Assembly (NCBI RefSeq): GCF_032854445.1 | Contig: NW_027018078.1 | Coordinates: 1-64,000, forward strand | Reading direction: 5' to 3' | Length of the DNA stretch: 64,000 nucleotides | From: Liolophura sinensis | Lineage: Eukaryota > Mollusca > Polyplacophora > Chitonida > Chitonidae | Shown: piece after piece, positions 10,981 to 23,001 of the stretch | Numbering within the stretch: the first letter of the stretch is position 1 | Layout of the letters: the number at the start of each line of letters is the position of its first letter | Translations under genes and position numbers: made by a program | Notes under the pieces: generated by a model | What the model was told of the DNA's origin: nothing | Databases searched by the model: none | What the model saw: the letters and a program-made list of their open reading frames with translations, nothing else

Positions 10981-12058
10981 CTGTACAATCGCTACTGGTC
11001 ATTACTATATTCAACTTTTGACTATAAGTTATGTGCCCTTCGGTAGCCCAGAAGACGACAAATCTTTGGGCTAAGCCCATTTAACTCACCCAGCAATTGC
11101 CTTACTTCTAAGTGCAAGACAGTCTCAATGTCTTTATCTACGTGTAGAAAAACCACACCATTTGTACATGAAAAACACAAGGTACTTGATACAGTCTGCT
11201 GCAAAGAGTACAACTGACAACAGACCCACATAAATAAGGTGCCAAAAGATGCGGAATTGGGCCAGGCATCGGCAGCTGTTGAAAAATTGCAAATTTTCCT
11301 GGTTTCCATGGAGTAGATCATGACATCAATGATCATTCAATTGTCGCTACAGCCAAAAGTATTGGTCGGAGAGCAACGCGGATTGCACCATTCGATTTCT
11401 CGTCACAAAATACGTCGGATTAGTTTCTTACTAGTAGCACTGGCACAGTTTTTCCACTTTTGCATTTTTGCCTGGTGTTTTTGTTAATTTAAACCCGCTA
11501 CACTGTACTCTGTACAATCGCGACTGGTCATTACTATATTCAACTTTTGACTATAAGTTATGTGCCCTTCGGTAGCCCAGAAGGCGTCAAATCTTTGGGC
11601 TAAGCCCATTTAACTCATCCAGCAATTGTCTTACTTCTAAGTCCAAGACAGCCTCAATGTCTTTATCTACGTGTAGAAAAACCAGACCATTTGTACATAA
11701 AAAACACAAGGTACTTGATACAGTCTGCTGTAAAAAGTACAACTAAACACTGACCCACATTTATAAGGTGCCAAAAGATGCGGAATTGGGCCAGGCATCG
11801 GCAGCTGTTAAAAAATTGCAAATTTCCCTGGTTTCCATGGAGTAAGAGCCGTTGCTACGCACGTGATTATGACATAAATGATCATTCAATTGTCGCTACA
11901 GCCAAAAGTATTGGTCGGAGAGCAACGCGGATTGCACCATTTAAATTCTCGTCACAAAATACGTCGGATTAGCCTCTTACTAGTTGCACTGGAACATTTT
12001 TTCCACTTTTGCATTTTTGCCTGGTCTTTTTGTTAATTGAAACCGGCTACACTGTACT
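10981..12058 (+). repeat. 1078-bp dimer (cD-p), first copy inside the seven-unit repeat
   Basis: Units m21 (c with the 20-bp deletion) and m22 (p) form a 1078-bp pair, and the same pair follows as m23-m24 (12059-13136). The length equals two units minus 20 bp. The joint between the first p and the second cD must lie between about 12071 and 12131: m23 begins with the common TCGCGACTGG but already has the c-specific GACGACAAATC, whereas the original c (m21) begins with TCGCTACTGG. This is the mark of a crossover inside the unit, not at a fixed site. Confidence 0.9.
11296..11335 (+). repeat. 20-bp deletion variant, site 1 (E-box lost)
   Basis: The sequence reads GGAGTA then GATCATGACATC, joined between 11315 and 11316. 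The undeleted sister unit m3 has 20 more bases here (1434-1453), covering most of the E-box. There is no microhomology at the joint, since the flanking bases differ from the ends of the lost stretch. Unit m21 is therefore 529 bp long and keeps the palindrome but lacks CACGTG. Confidence 0.97.
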
Positions 12059-12373
12059 CTGTACAATCGCGACTGGTCATTACTATATTCAACTTTTGAC
12101 TATAAGTTATGTGCCCTTCGGTAGCCCAGAAGACGACAAATCTTTGGGCTAAGCCCATTTAACTCACCCAGCAATTGCCTTACTTCTAAGTGCAAGACAG
12201 TCTCAATGTCTTTATCTACGTGTAGAAAAACCACACCATTTGTACATGAAAAACACAAGGTACTTGATACAGTCTGCTGCAAAGAGTACAACTGACAACA
12301 GACCCACATAAATAAGGTGCCAAAAGATGCGGAATTGGGCCAGGCATCGGCAGCTGTTGAAAAATTGCAAATT

Positions 12374-12413
12374 TTCCTGGTTTCCATGGAGTAGATCATG
12401 ACATCAATGATCA
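12374..12413 (+). repeat. 20-bp deletion variant, site 2
   Basis: The joint, between 12393 and 12394, is identical to the one at 11315/11316 and lies 1078 bp downstream of it. The surrounding unit matches m21 from the c-specific GACGACAAATC onward, so this is a copy of the same event, not a second deletion. Confidence 0.97.
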
Positions 12414-12587
12414 TTCAATTGTCGCTACAGCCAAAAGTATTGGTCGGAGAGCAACGCGGATTGCACCATTCGATTTCTCGTCACAAAATACGTCGGATTA
12501 GTTTCTTACTAGTAGCACTGGCACAGTTTTTCCACTTTTGCATTTTTGCCTGGTGTTTTTGTTAATTTAAACCCGCTACACTGTACT

Positions 12588-15313
12588 CTGTACAATCGCG
12601 ACTGGTCATTACTATATTCAACTTTTGACTATAAGTTATGTGCCCTTCGGTAGCCCAGAAGGCGTCAAATCTTTGGGCTAAGCCCATTTAACTCATCCAG
12701 CAATTGTCTTACTTCTAAGTCCAAGACAGCCTCAATGTCTTTATCTACGTGTAGAAAAACCAGACCATTTGTACATAAAAAACACAAGGTACTTGATACA
12801 GTCTGCTGTAAAAAGTACAACTAAACACTGACCCACATTTATAAGGTGCCAAAAGATGCGGAATTGGGCCAGGCATCGGCAGCTGTTAAAAAATTGCAAA
12901 TTTCCCTGGTTTCCATGGAGTAAGAGCCGTTGCTACGCACGTGATTATGACATAAATGATCATTCAATTGTCGCTACAGCCAAAAGTATTGGTCGGAGAG
13001 CAACGCGGATTGCACCATTTAAATTCTCGTCACAAAATACGTCGGATTAGCCTCTTACTAGTTGCACTGGAACATTTTTTCCACTTTTGCATTTTTGCCT
13101 GGTCTTTTTGTTAATTGAAACCGGCTACACTGTACTCTGTACAATCGCGACTGGTCATTACTATATTCAACTTTTGACTATAAGTTATGTGCCCTTCAGT
13201 AGCCCAGAAGACCTGAAATCTTTGGGCCAAGCCCATTTAACTCAACCAGCAATTGTCTTATTTCTAAGTCCAAGACAATCTCAATGTCTTTATCTACGTG
13301 TAGAAAAACCACACCATTTGTACGTGAAAAACACAAGGTACTTGATACAGTCTGCTGTAAAAAGTACAACTAAACACTGACCCACATTTATAAGGTGCCA
13401 AAAGATGCGGAATTGGGCCAGGCATCGGCAGCTGTTAAAAAATTGCAAATATCCCTGGTTTCCATGGAGTTAGAGCCGTTACTGGGCACGTAATTATGAC
13501 ATTAATGATCATTCAATTGTCGCTACAGCCAAAAGTATTGGTCAGAGAGCAACGCGCTTTGTACCATTCGATTTCTGGCCACAAAATACGTCGGATTAGC
13601 CTCTTAATAGTAGCACTGGAACAGTTTTTCCAATTTTGCATTTTTACCTGGTGTTTTTGTTACTTGAAATCGGCTACACTGTACTCTGTACAATCGCGAC
13701 TGGTCATTACTATATTCAACTTTTGACTATAAGTTATGTGCCCTTCGGTAGCCCAGAATACGTCAAATCTTTGGGCTAAGCCCATTTAACTCACCCAGCA
13801 ATTGTCTTACTTGTAAGTCCAAGACAATCTCAATGTCTTTATCTACGTGTAGAAAAACCACAGCTTTTGTACATAAAAATCACAAGGTACTTGATACAGT
13901 CTGCTGTAAAAAGTACAACTTAACACTGACCCACTTCAGTAAGGTGCCAAAAGATGCGGAATTGGGCCAGGCATCGGCAGCTGTTAAAAAATTGCAAATA
14001 TCACTGGTTTCCATGGAGTAAGAGCCGTTACTGGGCACGTGATTATGACATCAATGATCATTGAATTGTCGCTACAGCCAAAAGTATTGGTCAGAGAGCA
14101 ACGCGGTTTGCACCATTCGATTTCTCGTCACAAAATACGTCGGATTAGTCTCTTACCAGCAGCACTGGAGCATTTTTTCCACTTTTGCATTTTTGCCTGG
14201 TCTTTTTGTTAATTGAAATCGGCTACACTGTACTCTGTACAATCGCGACTGGTCATTACTATATTCAACTTTTGACTATAAGTTATGTGCCCTTCGGTAG
14301 CCCAGAAGACGTCAAATCTTTAGGCTAAGCCCATTTAACTCACCCAGCAATTGTCTTACTTCTAAGTGCAAGACAATCTCAATGTCTTTATCTACGTGTA
14401 GAAAAACCACACCATTTGTACGTGAAAAACACAAGGTACTTGATACAGTCTGCTGTAAACAGTACAACTGAACACTGACGCACTTCAGTAAGGTGCCAAA
14501 AGATGCGGAATTGAGCCAGGCATCGGCAGCTGTTAAAAAATTGCAAATATCCCTGGTTTCCATGGAGTAAGAGCCGTTGCTGGGCACGTGATTATGACAT
14601 CAATGATCATTGAATTGTCGCTACAGCCAAAAGTATTGGTCGGAGAGCAACGCGGTTTGCACCATTCGATTTCTCGTCACAAAATACGTCGGATTAGCCT
14701 CTTACCAGCAGCACTGGAACATTTTTTCCACTTTTGCATTTTTACTTGGTCTTTTTGTTAATTGAAATCGGCTACACTGTACTCTGTACAATCGCTACTG
14801 GTCATTACTATATTCAACTTTTGACTATAAGTTATGTGCCCTTCGGTAGCCCAGAAGACGACAAATCTTTGGGCTAAGCCCATTTAACTCACCCAGCAAT
14901 TGCCTTACTTCTAAGTGCAAGACAGTCTCAATGTCTTTATCTACGTGTAGAAAAACCACACCATTTGTACATGAAAAACACAAGGTACTTGATACAGTCT
15001 GCTGCAAAGAGTACAACTGACAACAGACCCACATAAATAAGGTGCCAAAAGATGCGGAATTGGGCCAGGCATCGGCAGCTGTTGAAAAATTGCAAATTTT
15101 CCTGGTTTCCATGGAGTAGATCATGACATCAATGATCATTCAATTGTCGCTACAGCCAAAAGTATTGGTCGGAGAGCAACGCGGATTGCACCATTCGATT
15201 TCTCGTCACAAAATACGTCGGATTAGTTTCTTACTAGTAGCACTGGCACAGTTTTTCCACTTTTGCATTTTTGCCTGGTGTTTTTTGTTAATTGAAACCG
15301 GCTACACTGTACT
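12588..15313 (+). repeat. Seven-unit higher-order repeat, partial copy 2 (m24-m28)
   Basis: Unit starts are 12588, 13137, 13686, 14235 and 14784. The tract repeats p q a b cD from 8785-11509 at an offset of 3803 bp, with no difference seen by eye in the regions compared, including the GACGCACTTCAG variant (10675 and 14478) that m2 lacks. After cD the array does not continue with p. It goes on with unit d (m29), the order also seen at m3-m4, so the copy ends where the eight-unit block resumes. An extra T near 15283 marks the joint region. Confidence 0.93.
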
Positions 15314-17897
15314 CTGTACAATCGCGACTGGTCATTACTATATTCAACTTTTGACTATAAGTTATGTGCCCTTCGGTAGCCCAGAAGACCTGAAATCTTT
15401 GGGCCAAGCCCATTTAACTCACCCAGCAATTGTCTTATTTCTAAGTCCAAGACAATCTCAATGTCTTTATCTACGTGTAGAAAAACCACAGCTTTTGTAC
15501 ATAAAAATCACAAGGTACTTGATACAGTCTGCTGTAAAAAGTACAACTGACAACAGACCCACATGAATAAGGTGCCAAAAGATGCGGAATTTAGCCAGGC
15601 ATCGGCAGCTGTTGAAAAATTGCAAATTTTCCTGGTTTCCATGGAGTAAGAGACGTTGCTGGGCACGTGATTATGACATAAATGATCATTGAATTGTCAC
15701 TACAGCCAAAAGTATTGGTCGGAGAGCAACGCGGTTTGCACCATTCAATTTCTCGTCACAAAATACGTCGGATTAGCCTCTTACCAGCAGCACTGGAACA
15801 TTTTTTCCACTTTTGCATTTTTTTCTGGTCTTTTTGTTAATTGAAATCGGCTACACTGTACTCTGTACAATCGCGACTGGTCATTACTATATTCAACTTT
15901 TGACTATAAGTTATGTGCCCTTCGGTAGCCCAGAAGACGTCAAATCTTTGAGCGAAGCCCATTTAACTCACCCAGCAATTGTCTTACTTCTAAGTCCAAG
16001 ACAATCTCAATGTCTTTATCTACGTGTAGAAAAACCACACCATTTGTACATAAAAAACACAAGGTACTTGATACAGTCTGCTGTAAAAAGTACAACTAAA
16101 CACTGACCCACATTTATAAGGTGCCAAAAGATGCGGAATTGGGCCAGGCATCGGCAGCTGTTAAAAAATGCAAATATCCCTGGTTTCCATGGAGTAAGAG
16201 CCGTTACTGGGCACGTGATTATGACATCAATGATCATTGAATTGTCGCTACAGCCAAAAGTATTGGTCGGAGAGCCACGCGGTTTGCACCATTCGATTTC
16301 TCGTCACAAAATACGTCGGATTAGCCTCTTACCAGTAGCACTGGAACAGTTTTTCCACTTTTGCATTTTTACCTGGTCTTTTTGTTAATTGAAATCGGCT
16401 ACACTGTACTCTGTACAATCGCGACTGGTCATTACTATATTCAACTTTTGACTATAAGTTATGTGCCCTTCGGTAGCCCAGAAGACCTGAAATCTTTGGG
16501 CCAAGCCCATTTAACTCACCCAGCAATTGTGTTACTTCTAAGTCCAAGACAATCTCAATGTCTTTATCTACGTGTAGAAAAACCACACCTTTTGTACATA
16601 AAAATCACAAGGTACTTGATACAGTCTGCTGTAAAACGTACAACTGACAACAGACCCACATGAATAAGGTGCCAAAAGATGCGGAATTGGGCCAGGCATC
16701 GGCAGCTGTTAAAAAATTGCAAATTTCCCTGGTTTTCATGGAGTAAGAGCCGTTGCTGGGCACGTGATTATGACATCAATGATCATTCAATTGTCACTAC
16801 AGCCAAAAGTATTGGTCGGAGAGCAACGCGGTTTGCACCATTCGATTTCTCGTCACAAAATACGTCGGATTAGCCTCTTACCAGCAGCACTGGAACAGTT
16901 TTTCCACTTTTGCATTTTTGCCTGGTCTTTTTGTTAATTGAAATCGGCTACACTGTACTCTGTACAATCGCGACTGGTCATTACTATATTCAACTTTTGA
17001 CTATAAGTTATGTGCCCTTCGGTAGCCCAGAAGACCTCAAATCTTTGGGCTAAGCCCATTTAACTCACCCAGCAATTCTGTTACTTCTAAGTCCAAGACA
17101 ATCTCAATGTCTTTATCTACGTGTAGAAAAACCACACCTTTTGTACATAAAAATCACAAGGTACTTGATACAGTCTGCTGTAAAAAGTACAACTGACAAC
17201 AGACCCACATGAATAAGGTGCCAAAAGATGCGGAATTGGGCCAGGCATCGGCAGCTGTTAAAAAATTGCAAATATCCCTGGTTTCCATGGAGTAAGAGCC
17301 GTTGCTGGGCACGTGATTATGACATAAATGATCATTCAATTGTCACTACAGCCAAACGTATTGGTCGGAGAGCAACGCGGTTTGTACCATTCGATTTGTC
17401 GTCACAAAATACGTCGGATTAACCTCTTTCCAGCAGCACTGGAACAATTTTTCGAATTTTGCATTTTTGCCTGGTCTTTTTGTTAATTGAAATCGGCTAC
17501 ACTGTACTATGTACCATCGCGACTGGTCATTACTATATTCAACTTTTGACTATAAGTTATGTGCCCTTCGGTAGCCCAGAAGACGTCAAATCTTTGGGCC
17601 AAGCCCATTTAACTCACCCAGCAATTGTCTTATTTCTAAGTGCAAGACAATCTCAATGTCTTTATCTACGTGTAGAAAAACCAGACCATTTGTACATAAA
17701 AAACACAAGGTACTTGATACAGTCTGCTGTAAAAAGTAGAACTAAACACTGACCCACATTTATAAGGTGCCAAAAGATGCGGAATTGGGCCAGGCATCGG
17801 CAGCTGTTAAAAAATTGCAAATATCACTGGTTTCCATGGAGTAAGAGCCGTTACTGGGCACGTGATTATGACATCAATGATCATTGAATTGTCGCTA
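13686..17897 (+). repeat. Second copy of the eight-unit block (m26-m33)
   Basis: Unit starts are 13686, 14235, 14784, 15314, 15863, 16411, 16960 and 17509. Order and private variants match 1-4232. The offset falls from 13685 to 13666 across m28 (20-bp deletion, one T gained) and to 13665 after the extra A in the first copy near 3373. m26-m28 are shared with the seven-unit repeat upstream. Similarity ends near 17897, after which m33 continues with common satellite sequence. Confidence 0.93.
15099..15138 (+). repeat. 20-bp deletion variant, site 3
   Basis: The joint is between 15118 and 15119, exactly 3803 bp downstream of the first. Here the deleted unit is followed by d-type sequence, as its undeleted counterpart m3 is at 1648, and not by p. 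The unit is 530 bp long because of one extra T near 15283. Confidence 0.97.
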
Positions 17898-18057
17898 CAG
17901 CCAAAAGTATTGGTCGGAGAGCAACGCGGTTTGCACCATTCGATTTCTCGTCACAAAATACGTCGGATTAGCCTCTTACCAGCAGCACTGGAACAGTTTT
18001 TCCACTTTTCCATTTTTGCCTGGTCTTTTTGTTAATTGAAATCGGCTACACTGTACT

Positions 18058-19704
18058 CTGTACAATCGCGACTGGTCATTACTATATTCAACTTTTGACT
18101 ATAAGTTATGTGCCCTTCGGTAGCCCAGAAGACGACAAATCTTTGGGCCAAGCCCATTTAACTCACCCAGCAATTGTCTTACTTCTAAGTGCAAGACAAT
18201 CTCAATGTCTTTATCTACGTGTAGAAAAACCACACCATTTGTAGGTGAAAAACACAAGGTACTTGATACAATCTGCTGTAAAAAGTACAACTGAACACTG
18301 ACCCACTTCAGTAAGGTGCCAAAAGATGCGGAATTGAGCCAGGCATCGGCAGCTGTTGAAAATTGCAAATATCCCTGGTTTCCATGGAGTAAGAGCCGTT
18401 ACTGGGCACGTGATTATGACATCAATGATCATTCAATTGTCGCTACAGCCAAAAGTATTGGTCGGGAGAGCGACGCGGTTTGCACCATTCGATTTCTCGT
18501 CACAAAATACGTCGGATTAGCCTCTTACCAGTAGCACTGGAACAGTTTTTCCACTTTTGCATTTTTACCTGGTCTTTTTGTTAATTGAAATCGGCTACAC
18601 TGTACTCTGTACAATCGCGACTGGTCATTACTATATTCAACTTTTGACTATAAGTTATGTGCCCTTCGGTAGCCCAGAAGACCTGAAATCTTTGGGCCAA
18701 GCCCATTTAACTCACCCAGCAATTGTCTTATTTCTAAGTCCAAGACAATCTCAATGTCTTTATCTACGTGTAGAAAAACCACAGCTTTTGTACATAAAAA
18801 TCACAAGGTACTTGATACAGTCTGCTGTAAAAAGTACAACTGACAACAGACCCACATGAATAAGGTGCCAAAAGATGCGGAATTTAGCCAGGCATCGGCA
18901 GCTGTTGAAAAATTGCAAATTTTCCTGGTTTCCATGGAGTAAGAGACGTTGCTGGGCACGTGATTATGACATAAATGATCATTGAATTGTCACTACAGCC
19001 AAAAGTATTGGTCGGAGAGCAACGCGGTTTGCACCATTCGATTTCTCGTCGCAAAATACGTCGGATTAGCCTCTTACAGCAGCCACTGGAACATTTTTTC
19101 CACTTTTGCATTTTTTTCTGGTCTTTTTGTTAATTGAAATCGGCTACACTGTACTCTGTACAATCGCGACTGGTCATTACTATATTCAACTTTTGACTAT
19201 AAGTTATGTGCCCTTCGGTAGCCCAGAAGACGTCAAATCTTTGAGCGCAGCCCATTTAACTCACCCAGCAATTGTCTTACTTCTAAGTCCAAGACAATCT
19301 CAATGTCTTTATCTACGTGTAGAAAAACCACACCATTTGTACATAAAAAACACAAGGTACTTGATACAGTCTGCTGTAAAAAGTACAACTAAACACTGAC
19401 CCACATTTATAAGGTGCCAAAAGATGCGGAATTGAGCCAGGCATCGGCAGCTGTTGAAAAATTGCAAATTTCCCTGGTTTCCATGGAGTAAGAGACGTTG
19501 CTGGGCACGTGATTATGACATCAATGATCATTGAATTGTCACTACAGCCAAAAGTATTGGTCGGAGAGCAACGCGGTTTGCACCATTCGATTTCTCGTCA
19601 CAAAATACGTCGGATTAGCCTCTTACCAGCAGCACTGGAACAGTTTTTCCACTTTTCCATTTTTGCCTGGTCTTTTTGTTAATTGAAATCGGCTACACTG
19701 TACT
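18058..19704 (+). repeat. 1647-bp trimer, copy 1 (m34-m36)
   Basis: Unit starts are 18058, 18607 and 19156. The three subtypes carry the CTTCAGTAAGG, ATGAATAAGG and ATTTATAAGG cassettes in that order. Copy 2 follows directly at an offset of 1647 bp. Shared private variants are ACTTTTCCATTTTTGCC just before each trimer (about 18003 and 19650), GATACAATCTGCTG, GTAGGTGAAAAAC and GAGCGCAGCCC. m35-m36 are also close to m4-m5 and m29-m30 (GCTTTTGTAC, GAATTTAGCC, CATTTTTTTCTGG). Confidence 0.92.
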
Positions 19705-21354
19705 CTGTACAATCGCGACTGGTCATTACTATATTCAACTTTTGACTATAAGTTATGTGCCCTTCGGTAGCCCAGAAGACGACAAATCTTTGGGCCCAAG
19801 CCCATTTAACTCACCCAGCAATTGTCTTACTTCTAAGTGCAAGACAATCTCAATGTCTTTATCTACGTGTAGAAAAACCACACCATTTGTAGGTGAAAAA
19901 CACAAGGTACTTGATACAATCTGCTGTAAAAAGTACAACTGAACACTGACCCACTTCAGTAAGGTGCCAAAAGATGCGGAATTGAGCCAGGCATCGGCAG
20001 CTGTTGAAAAATTGCAAATATCCCTGGTTTCCATGGAGTAAGAGCCGTTACTGGCACGTGATTATGACATCAATGATCATTCAATTGTCACTACAGCCAA
20101 AAGTATTGGTCGGAGAGCGACGCGGTTTGCACCATTCGATTTCTCGTCACAAAATACGTCGGATTAGCCTCTTACCAGTAGCACTGGAACAGTTTTTCCA
20201 CTTTTGCATTTTTACCTGGTCTTTTTGTTAATTGAAATCGGCTACACTGTACTCTGTACAATCGCGACTGGTCATTACTATATTCAACTTTTGACTATAA
20301 GTTATGTGCCCTTCGGTAGCCCAGAAGACCTGAAATCTTTGGGCCAAGCCCATTTAACTCACCCAGCAATTGTCTTATTTCTAAGTCCAAGACAATCTCA
20401 ATGTCTTTATCTACGTGTAGAAAAACCACAGCTTTTGTACATAAAAATCACAAGGTACTTGATACAGTCTGCTGTAAAAAGTACAACTGACAACAGACCC
20501 ACATGAATAAGGTGCCAAAAGATGCGGAATTTAGCCAGGCATCGGCAGCTGTTGAAAAATTGCAAATTTTCCTGGTTTCCATGGAGTAAGAGACGTTGCT
20601 GGGCACGTGATTATGACATAAATGATCATTGAATTGTCACTACAGCCAAAAGTATTGGTCGGAGAGCAACGCGGTTTGCACCATTCGATTTCTCGTCGCA
20701 AAATACGTCGGATTAGCCTCTTACCAGCAGCACTGGAACATTTTTTCCACTTTTGCATTTTTTTCTGGTCTTTTTGTTAATTGAAATCGGCTACACTGTA
20801 CTCTGTACAATCGCGACTGGTCATTACTATATTCAACTTTTGACTATAAGTTATGTGCCCTTCGGTAGCCCAGAAGACGTCAAATCTTTGAGCGCAGCCC
20901 ATTTAACTCACCCAGCAATTGTCTTACTTCTAAGTCCAAGACAATCTCAATGTCTTTATCTACGTGTAGAAAAACCACACACCATTTGTACATAAAAAAC
21001 ACAAGGTACTTGATACAGTCTGCTGTAAAAAGTACAACTAAACACTGACCCACATTTATAAGGTGCCAAAAGATGCGCAATTGGGCCAGGCATCGGCAGC
21101 TGTTAAAAAATTGCAAATATCCCTGGTTTCCATGGAGTAAGAGCCGTTGCTGGGCACGTGATTATGACATCAATGATCATTCAATTGTCGCTACAGCCAA
21201 AAGTATTGGTCGGAGAGCAACGCGGTTTGCACAATTCGATTTCTCGTCACAAAATACGTCGGATTAGCCTCTTACCAGTAGCACTGGAACAGTTTTTTCC
21301 ACTTTTGCATTTTTACCTGGTCTTTTTGTTAATTGAAATCGGCTACACTGTACT
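19705..21354 (+). repeat. 1647-bp trimer, copy 2 (m37-m39)
   Basis: Unit starts are 19705, 20254 and 20803. The tract matches copy 1 to about 21075, where the last unit switches to GATGCGCAATTGGGCC and stops resembling m36. m39 is 552 bp long because of ACCACACACC (two extra bases) and an extra T near 21292. The TACTGGCACGTG in m37 has lost two G before the E-box. Confidence 0.9.
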
Positions 21355-23001
21355 CTGTACAATCGCGACTGGTCATTACTATATTCAACTTTTGACTATA
21401 AGTTATGTGCCCTTCGGTAGCCCAATGACCTCAAATCTTTTTGCCAAGCCCATTTAACTCACCCAGCAATTGCCTTACTTCTAAGTGCAAGACAATCTCA
21501 ATGTCTTTATCTACGTGTAGAAAAACCACACCATTTGTACATAAAAAACACAAGGTACTTGATACAGTCTGCTGTAAAAAGTACAACTGAACACTGACCC
21601 ACTTCAGTAAGGTGCCAAAAGATGCGGAATTGAGCCAGGCATCGGCAGCTGTTGAAAAAATTGCAAATTTTCCTGGTTTCCATGGAGTAAGAGCCGTTGC
21701 TGGGCACGTGATTATGACATCAATGATCATTCAATTGTCACTACAGCCAAAAGTATTGGTCGGAGAGCCACGCGGTTTGCACCATTCGATTTCTCGTCAC
21801 AAAATACGTCGGATTAGCCTCTTACCAGCAACACTGGAACATTTTTTCCACTTTTGCATTTTTGCCTGGTCTTTTTGTTAATTGAAATCGGCTACACTGT
21901 ACTCTGTACAATCGCGACTGGTCATTACTATATTCAACTTTTGACTATAAGTTATGTGCCCTTCGGTAGCCCAGAAGACGTCAAATCTTTGAGCGAAGCC
22001 CATTTAACTCACCCAGCAATTGTCTTACTTCTAAGTCCAAGACAATCTCAATGTCTTTATCTACGTGTAGAAAAACCACACCATTTGTACATAAAAAACA
22101 CAAGGTACTTGATACAGTCTGCTGTAAAAAGTACAACTGAACACTGACCCACATTTATAAGGTGCCAAAAGATGCGGAATTGGGCCAGGCATCGGCAGCT
22201 GTTAAAAAATTGCAAATATCCCTGGTTTCCATGGAGTAAGAGCCGTTACTGGGCACGTGATTATGACATCAATGATCATTGAATTGTCGCTACAGCCAAA
22301 AGTATTGGTCGGAGAGCCACGCGGTTTGCACCATTCGATTTCTCGTCACAAAATACGTCGGATTAGCCTCTTACCAGTAGCACTGGAACAGTTTTTCCAC
22401 TTTTGCATTTTTACCTGGTCTTTTTGTTAATTGAAATCGGCTACACTGTACTCTGTACAATCGCGACTGGTCATTACTATATTCAACTTTTGACTATAAG
22501 TTATGTGCCCTTCGGTAGCCCAGAAAACCTGAAATCTTTGGGCTAAGCCCATTTAACTCACCCAGCAATTGTCTTACTTCTAAGTCCAAGACAATCTCAA
22601 TGTCTTTATCTACGTGTAGAAAAACCACACCTTTTGTACATAAAAATCACAAGGTACTTGATACAGTCTGCTGTAAAAAGTACAACTGACAACAGACCCA
22701 CATGAATAAGGTGCCAAAAGATGCGGAATTGGGCCAGGCATCGGCAGCTGTTAAAAAATTGCAAATTTCCCTGGTTTTCATGGAGTAAGAGCCGTTACTG
22801 GGCACGTGATTATGACATCAATGATCATTCAATTGTCACTACAGCCAAAAGTATTGGTCGGAGAGCAACGCGGTTTGCACCATTCGATTTCTCGTCACAA
22901 AATACGTCGGATTAGCCTCTTACCAGCAGCACTGGAACAGTTTTTCCACTTTTGCATTTTTGCCTGGTCTTTTTGTTAATTGAAATCGGCTACACTGTAC
23001 T
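21355..23001 (+). repeat. Units m40-m42, shared with 29587-31234
   Basis: Unit starts are 21355, 21904 and 22453. The tract matches m55-m57 at an offset of 8232 bp (15 units minus 3 bp). Shared private variants are GATGCGCAATTGG and GCACAATTCG just upstream (21073/29306 and 21229/29461) and CTTTTTGCCAAGCCC (about 21437 and 29670). m41-m42 also resemble m50-m51 at an offset of about 4940 bp (GAGCGAAGCCC followed by CACATTTATAAGG). Confidence 0.85.

Larger units (their letters stand above)
8785..12587 (+). repeat. 3803-bp seven-unit higher-order repeat, copy 1 (m17-m23)
   Basis: Unit starts are 8785, 9334, 9883, 10432, 10981, 11510 and 12059. Naming m17 as p, m18 as q and m19-m21 as a, b and c-deleted, the order is p q a b cD p cD. 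The next five units (12588-15313) repeat p q a b cD at an offset of exactly 3803 bp, equal to seven 549-bp units minus two 20-bp deletions. p is recognised by TTAATTTAAACCCGC just before its start, AGGCGTCAAATC, GACAGCCTCAATG, GCTACGCACGTG and CACCATTTAAATTC. The latter three are also at 11646, 11856 and 11937, and again 1078 bp further on. Confidence 0.95.

Noticed and set aside
11296-15138. Three independent deletions in m21, m23 and m28
   Set aside because: The joints are identical to the base without microhomology and the flanking units match, so a single event followed by duplication is far simpler.
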